Assembly (NCBI RefSeq): GCF_900099965.1
Contig: NZ_FNDJ01000001.1
Location: 357,766 to 421,765, forward strand
DNA length: 64,000 nt
Direction: 5' to 3'
DNA from: Nonomuraea jiangxiensis
GTDB taxonomy: Bacteria; Actinomycetota; Actinomycetes; Streptosporangiales; Streptosporangiaceae
The notes beneath the pieces were generated by a model. The model did not search any database. It was not told where the DNA came from and saw nothing but the letters and a program-made list of their open reading frames with translations. The position numbers and the translations under genes are program-made. Below are positions 59,411-64,000 of this stretch, piece after piece (within the stretch, counting starts at the first letter, position 1; each line of letters starts with the position of its first letter).

Positions 59411-60229
59411 GTGCTCCGCCGTCATCGTTTAGGCGTTCCCGCCTTCCTGACCACCGGTGTCTACCTCGCCGCGCTGGCCGTCAGCGGGGTGGTGGCGCTG
59501 GCCGCCGGTGACCTCCGCGCGTTGCGGTGGGTGACGTTGTTCGTGGCTCCCGACGAGGGGATCCAGGCGACGTGGCCGAACGTGCTCGTACTGACCCTGG
59601 CGGGACTCGTGGTGGCCTGGGGAGTGTGGCAGAGCCTGCGCGGGCCGCTGGCCGGGCCGCCGGTGGAGCAGGACCGGGACACGTGGCGACTGCGCGTGGC
59701 ACTGTACGTCGCGGCGGCCGCCACCCTGGCCAACCTGATCCTTGGCTACTGGACGCTGTGGGCAGCGGTGGCGGTGACGACCCTGCCCATGGTGTGGGTC
59801 GTCCACCTGCTCTCCCCGGTCGTGGGACGCACCAGGAATCGGGTCCTGGTCCTGCGGTGCCTCGGCTTCGTGGGATACGGGGGCACCGCCGTCGCCCTGG
59901 TGCCCGTGCTGTCCGGGGGCGAGTTCGACACTCTCGTGCTGCTCCCCAGCTTGGCGTCCTTGATCTGGAACGTGCTCGTCCTGCGGGCGCAGTGGGACGA
60001 CGACCGCTGGCGGCAGGCCACCGTCAGGTACGGCATCCTCGCTCTGGTGCTGCCCATCGTGCTCACGCTGGTGGGCAGCCTTCGCGCGGTGCTGAGCGGA
60101 GTGCCGTGGGAGGCCTATGACAACGCCGTGGTGGTCGTCGGCGTCCTGGTCGTGGTCTGGCTGGCCTGCTCCGCGCACGACCTCGCCACCCCCCGGGCCG
60201 CGCCGGCCCCCTCAGCACCCGCTCACTGA
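59411..60229 (+). CDS. Multi-pass membrane protein of unknown function
   Basis: 272 residues from GTG 59411 (GGGAGTG upstream). About seven hydrophobic helices in hairpins, for example FLTTGVYLAALAVSGVVALA, LVLTLAGLVVAWGVW, YVAAAATLANLILGYWTLW and NAVVVVGVLVVVWLACS. Conserved-looking cytoplasmic loop REP-free, charge-poor; no known motif. Not recognised. Its end overlaps the convergent glucodextranase-like gene by 7 bases (60223-60229). Confidence 0.75.
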   Translation: MLRRHRLGVPAFLTTGVYLAALAVSGVVALAAGDLRALRWVTLFVAPDEGIQATWPNVLVLTLAGLVVAWGVWQSLRGPLAGPPVEQDRDTWRLRVALYVAAAATLANLILGYWTLWAAVAVTTLPMVWVVHLLSPVVGRTRNRVLVLRCLGFVGYGGTAVALVPVLSGGEFDTLVLLPSLASLIWNVLVLRAQWDDDRWRQATVRYGILALVLPIVLTLVGSLRAVLSGVPWEAYDNAVVVVGVLVVVWLACSAHDLATPRAAPAPSAPAH

Positions 60230-63200
60230 TCCCCGACGGTGACGGCAGGCACGGCCACCGGGCCCAGGAGCGGGTTGAGCACGTCGGCCTGGGACCGGCC
60301 GGCCGGGACGAGCACGTCGAGCGCCTTCGGTACGGTGCCGGGGTCCACCGCGCACAGCGGCCCGGTGCCGCCGGCGGCGCAGACCCCGAACTGGAACGGC
60401 TGCGGCGTGGCCGCGAAACCCCTGGCCTGGTCGGGGCTGAAGCCGTCCTGCCCGGTGAGTACGACGGCGAACCGCCAGCCCGGCCCCGGCGTGCCGAAGG
60501 CGGCCCTGGGGAGGGCGACGGTGATCGTCCGCGTGGTGCCCGACGAGCGAACGGCGGCGCCCGCCTGGGCCGCGCCCGCGGCGGTGACCCAGACCGGGGC
60601 GGCGAAGCCCTGCACCTCCACCCGCTGCGACCAGCCCTCGGCCAGGCGGTGGTTGCGCTGCGGGAACGCCGCGTCCGTCGAACGCGCGGCCACGGCCGGG
60701 TCCTGGACGTAGACGTCCAGCAGCTGCGCGCCGATCTGGTTGCCGAACGTCGAGGTGAGATCGCGCAGCTCGGCCCGCAGGTAGACGGTGGTCGCGTCGG
60801 TGATCACCTGGAACCTGCGCAGGTCGAACGCGCCCGGGTGGAAGTCGGGGGAGGTCGGGTACGCGTACGTGCCGGGCCCGTCGTCGTCGCCGTCGGGGTC
60901 GGTGACGTCGAGCACGGTCGTGGCCCCGACGATGTCGCCGACGACCGTGCGCCGGGCGTACCCGGTGCGGCCGTCCCCCGCGGTGGCCGCGACGGTGACG
61001 ACGACCTCCCCGAACGAGACCGGTGCCTGGGCGGTGAAGCCGCCGGACGAATCCGCGCGTACCGACACGACCCGGGTGGGTGCGCCGGTGTCGACGGGCG
61101 TGGCCGAGACGTCCACGCGGGCCCCGGGCGACGTGGTGCCCGTGACGGCCACCGACGTGCCGGCGACCGCGGTGCCGTCGGCCGGGGCGGTGACCGCGAG
61201 CGGCGCGGCGCCCGGCATGCCGCGCTCGGCGTAGCGGCGGCGTACGACGTCGGGCTGCTCGGCGGGGCGGGTCGAGCCCAGGCTCAGGATCAGCCGGACG
61301 ACCTGCGCCTGGGCCCAGGTCAGCGGGGAGGCCGAGCCCGCGGGGCCGCCGTCGCGGAAGCCGATCGAGGCGGTGGCCGGGTCGGCGCCGTAGGGGGAGG
61401 CGGCCAGGTCCGAGTTCTCCCACGCCTGCTCGGGGATCAGCCCGGTGCCCGAGGCCATCGCCCGCATGGCCGCCAGCAGCTCCGCCGCCGTCCCGGGGTC
61501 GCGGGTCTGGAGCGCCTGCTCGGCCCGCTCGCCGGCCAGGACCGGCCACAGGTGACCGGAGCCCGTGTTGCCGCTCGGCCACGGCCGGCCCGACGGCGCG
61601 CATGAGGTCGGGTCGGGTTCGTGGCAGTCGCCGTAGCCGTCCTCGGTGCCGGGGGTGTCGGAGCCGTAGCGGTACCAGCCGGGACCGCTCGCGGTCGCGC
61701 GCCCGATCACCCGGTCCACCACCGGCAGGCTGGCCAGCACGTCGGGGTCGTCGGCGGGCAGGATGCCCAGCCGGGTCAGCTCCAGGAAGCCCGCGTCCAC
61801 CACCCGCCGCTGGTCCTCGGTCGGCCCGCCGTTGCCCAGGTTGTAGGACACGGCCGCGTCCGGGTCGCCGGCGCGCGACAGACGCAGGAAGTAACGCGGC
61901 GCGTACGGGCCCGTCGTCGTGACCGTCCACCCCTTGACCGAGCGGGCGAAGTGGTCGGCCGTCGCCCGGTAGAGCCTGGCCCGGCCCTGGTCACCCGCCC
62001 GGTCGGCGAGCTCGCCGGCGGCGACCAGCCCGGCGATCTGGGCCGCGATCGTGGACGGCGAGTGGCCCGACTGCTCCTCCCACCGCTCCACCCCGAACGC
62101 GGGCCCGTGCGAGACCAGGAAGTCGGCCGCGTCCCGCACGTGCTCCCACACCCCGGTGAGCCCGGACTGGTAGGCCATCAGGATCGGGTACGCGGTCTCG
62201 TCGAGCTGGTCACCGCCCGAGTCGGGCGCCAGCCTGCCGTTGAGCAGGGAGTTGCGCGGCATCCGCCCGTCCGGCAGCTGCTGGCGCTCCAGCAGGAAGC
62301 GGGCCGTGGCCCGGGCCGTGGCCACGTCACCGGCGGTGAGGAACCCGGTGAAGGCCTCGTACAGGTCGCGGGAGAACACCTCGCGGTAGGAGCCGAAGTA
62401 CACCGCCTTGCCGCCGATCAGGTCGCCCGCGCCGACCGCCTGCCCCCACGGGCTGGCCAGCGAGGCCACCACCGCGCCGGGGAACGTCTTGTCCTCGCTG
62501 GCCTTGAGCACGTTGGCGGAGAGCCGGTAGAGGTCGGCGTGCGTGCCCGGCGGCCGGCGCAGTCCAGCGTCGTAGGCCGCCCAGCCGGCCTCGTACCTGG
62601 CGTGGGTGGCCTCGAACGGCCGGCCCGCGGCCTCGCCCGCCGTGCGCAGCGCGGCCTGCCGGGTCCGGCCGAACCCGAGCGCGAACGTCACCTCGCCCTT
62701 CCCGTCGGTCGGCAGCAGGGCGGTGGCGACCACGTTGCCGGCCGGGGCCTCGGCGTACGGAGTGAGCGTGCGGGCCGCGTCGAGCTGGACCGCGCCGTCA
62801 CCGGGAGTGCCCGCGTAGCCGACGCTCGCCTGCGGCAGCCGCCGCCCGGCCCGCAGCGCCAGGTGGGTGGGCACGGCGTAATCGCGGGCGGGGGCCGAGG
62901 TCTCGGTGTTCTCGTCGGAGATCACCGGAGCGCCGGTGCCGGCGTCCACCACCCCGCTGTCGGAGCCGCCGTTGGCCTGGCCGCCGCCGCCGTTGCCGTT
63001 CACGCTCGCGTCGAGCCGCGCGTACAGCCGGAGCCCGGCGGGCTGCAGCCGGGCGCGCACCACCACCGCGTCGCGGTCGGGGTCGGTAACGTAGGTGGTG
63101 GTCAGCCGGTAGCGGCCGGCCCGGCTGGCGGAGGTGATCGTGCAGGTCATGCCGGAGCGGTCGGTGCTCACCCGGTAGGTGGTGTCGCGGGCCTGCACCT

Positions 63201-63486
63201 CGGTGAACGTCCTGCCGTCGGTCACCACGAACTGCATCGTCTCGACGTTCGTGTTGTCGATCGTGGGTTCGTAGACGTCGGACAGGACGCCGCCCGCCAC
63301 CGTGTACCAGACCTTGGACGCGCGGCCGGTCGCCGTGCCCACGCAGTCCTTGCGTGCCAGCCCGAAGTGGGAGGCGGCACCGGGCGCGCCCGGCGCCGGT
63401 GTCTGGGAGCGGGCTGGGCTCGTCGGCACCGTCACGAGCGCCGCGGAGACGATCAGGGCAAGGACGGACCGTCGGACGACAGGCAT
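60223..63486 (-). CDS. Secreted GH15 glucodextranase/glucoamylase-like enzyme
   Basis: 1087 residues. Signal peptide RSVLALIVSAALVTVPTSP. Modules in order: N-terminal beta-sandwich (residues about 35-300; SHFGLARKDCVGTATGRASK, KVWYTVAGGVLSDVYEPTID), the (alpha/alpha)6 GH15 catalytic domain (about 310-690; LASPWGQAVGAGDLIGGKAV, WPSGNTGSGHLWPVLAGERA; second catalytic Glu probably in IPEQAWE), an Ig-like segment (VTAPADGTAVAGTSVAVTG) and a C-terminal glucodextranase-type domain C (VLDVTDPDGDDDGPGTYAYP; FQVITDATTVYLRAELRD). It should release glucose from dextran or other alpha-glucans outside the cell. GGGGAGC precedes the ATG. Confidence 0.9.
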   Translation of the reverse strand: MPVVRRSVLALIVSAALVTVPTSPARSQTPAPGAPGAASHFGLARKDCVGTATGRASKVWYTVAGGVLSDVYEPTIDNTNVETMQFVVTDGRTFTEVQARDTTYRVSTDRSGMTCTITSASRAGRYRLTTTYVTDPDRDAVVVRARLQPAGLRLYARLDASVNGNGGGGQANGGSDSGVVDAGTGAPVISDENTETSAPARDYAVPTHLALRAGRRLPQASVGYAGTPGDGAVQLDAARTLTPYAEAPAGNVVATALLPTDGKGEVTFALGFGRTRQAALRTAGEAAGRPFEATHARYEAGWAAYDAGLRRPPGTHADLYRLSANVLKASEDKTFPGAVVASLASPWGQAVGAGDLIGGKAVYFGSYREVFSRDLYEAFTGFLTAGDVATARATARFLLERQQLPDGRMPRNSLLNGRLAPDSGGDQLDETAYPILMAYQSGLTGVWEHVRDAADFLVSHGPAFGVERWEEQSGHSPSTIAAQIAGLVAAGELADRAGDQGRARLYRATADHFARSVKGWTVTTTGPYAPRYFLRLSRAGDPDAAVSYNLGNGGPTEDQRRVVDAGFLELTRLGILPADDPDVLASLPVVDRVIGRATASGPGWYRYGSDTPGTEDGYGDCHEPDPTSCAPSGRPWPSGNTGSGHLWPVLAGERAEQALQTRDPGTAAELLAAMRAMASGTGLIPEQAWENSDLAASPYGADPATASIGFRDGGPAGSASPLTWAQAQVVRLILSLGSTRPAEQPDVVRRRYAERGMPGAAPLAVTAPADGTAVAGTSVAVTGTTSPGARVDVSATPVDTGAPTRVVSVRADSSGGFTAQAPVSFGEVVVTVAATAGDGRTGYARRTVVGDIVGATTVLDVTDPDGDDDGPGTYAYPTSPDFHPGAFDLRRFQVITDATTVYLRAELRDLTSTFGNQIGAQLLDVYVQDPAVAARSTDAAFPQRNHRLAEGWSQRVEVQGFAAPVWVTAAGAAQAGAAVRSSGTTRTITVALPRAAFGTPGPGWRFAVVLTGQDGFSPDQARGFAATPQPFQFGVCAAGGTGPLCAVDPGTVPKALDVLVPAGRSQADVLNPLLGPVAVPAVTVGDQ

Positions 63487-63552
63487 GCAGGCTCCCCTTC
63501 CGACCCCGATGGGTTGAGAGAAGTCCAGCCGGGATCTCCTGTCAAGACCGTC

Positions 63553-64000
63553 TCAGGCGAAACGTTCGACCGTGACCGGGATCAGGCCCAGGCGGCGGAT
63601 CGCCTGCCGGTGGTGGTGCAGCAGCGCGCCCAGCGCGGTGACGTCCCCCTGGCCCGGCCGTACGGTCACGTCCACGCACCACGCGATGCCCGCGCCGATC
63701 CGGCGCAACTCCCAGGTGAAGCCGTGGCCGCCGGCGTCGTCCCGGGCCGTGCCTGCCACCCGCGGATCGTCGGCCGGCTCCAGGCGCAGCGCCGTGCGGG
63801 CGCCGGCCAGCTCGCGCTCCCCGAGCAGGCCGGCGAACAGGATGCGGTAGCGCCGGGCCGCGGGCTCGGTGCCCAGGTCGAGCGGCGCCCCGGCGGGCAG
63901 CGGCTGCCGCTGGAAGAGGGCGCGCAGCCGAGCCTCGTCCGGCAGCTCGCCGCCGCCCAGCACGGTGAGCGCCCGTGCCGCGGCGGGCCGGTCCACCGCC
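63553..64000 (-). CDS. Unknown protein, 3' part
   Basis: At least 147 residues, open to the window edge; GTG 63996 may or may not be the start. Sequence such as RYRILFAGLLGERELAGART, GHGFTWELRRIGAGIAWCVD and LGALLHHHRQAIRRLGLIPV suggests a beta-rich then helical soluble domain. Not recognised. The stop is 66 bases from the glucodextranase start, so it could lie upstream in the same transcript. Confidence 0.65.
   Translation of the reverse strand, partial: AVDRPAAARALTVLGGGELPDEARLRALFQRQPLPAGAPLDLGTEPAARRYRILFAGLLGERELAGARTALRLEPADDPRVAGTARDDAGGHGFTWELRRIGAGIAWCVDVTVRPGQGDVTALGALLHHHRQAIRRLGLIPVTVERFA

Overview
The window is about 70% GC with dense, overlapping genes, GTG and TTG starts and long spurious reading frames on both strands. 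Gene content (ROK and LacI regulators, a kdp operon with kdpF, secreted glycoside hydrolases, a GPP34 protein, a WD40 Ser/Thr kinase) points to a filamentous, soil-type actinobacterium, probably Streptosporangiaceae-like (Nonomuraea or a relative). The genus is an inference from gene style only. No rRNA, tRNA, CRISPR array, phage or insertion sequence was found.

Layout. 1-5.0 kb: end of a ROK regulator, a sugar ABC importer (binding protein and two permeases) and a convergent secreted GH30 hydrolase with a CGAAA-N-TTTCG operator at its start. 5.2-10.0 kb: K+-importing kdp operon (small membrane peptide, kdpF, A, B, C) without kdpDE. 10.0-17.3 kb: minus-strand block with an SRPBCC protein, a zinc-ribbon membrane protein, a nuclease-like/lamin-tail protein, a GPP34 protein coupled to an APC permease, and a Tat-exported multicopper oxidase.

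17.4-34.4 kb: a large catabolic island. A LacI repressor and a cytoplasmic solute-binding-like protein are divergent from a branched-chain-type ABC importer (livK, H, M-G fusion, F). This runs into an internally deleted alpha/beta hydrolase, a beta-hydroxyacid dehydrogenase and an M24 protein. Convergent to it lie a two-subunit molybdenum hydroxylase, a GntR/FCD repressor and a VOC enzyme, divergent from a fused 2-oxoacid dehydrogenase E1 and an E2. Candidate operators sit in both divergent promoter regions (two LacI-like, two TTGGATCCAA-like). The logic is uptake, hydroxylation, ring or chain cleavage and oxidative decarboxylation of an unidentified carboxylate or aromatic compound.

34.6-40.1 kb: LacI, sugar ABC importer and sulfatase, probably for a sulfated glycan. 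40.1-44.7 kb: aldo/keto reductase, secreted M28 peptidase and secreted GH18 chitinase with an AGGAAA-G-TTTCCT operator. 44.8-49.7 kb: a low-complexity region, a DUF5519-like gene, and a Tm-1-like / PEP-hydrolase-like / cupin set interrupted by a small antisense membrane gene.

49.9-57.0 kb: a tightly coupled five-gene operon: SWIM-like zinc protein, unknown protein, VWA protein, MoxR-type AAA+ ATPase and DUF5682-like protein. It is followed by a Ser/Thr kinase carrying a seven-bladed WD40 propeller. This operon is the best candidate for an uncharacterised system here. 59.4-64 kb: a membrane protein, a secreted GH15 glucodextranase-like enzyme and a partial unknown gene.

A recurrent oddity is in-frame minisatellite expansion in interdomain linkers of at least five unrelated genes.
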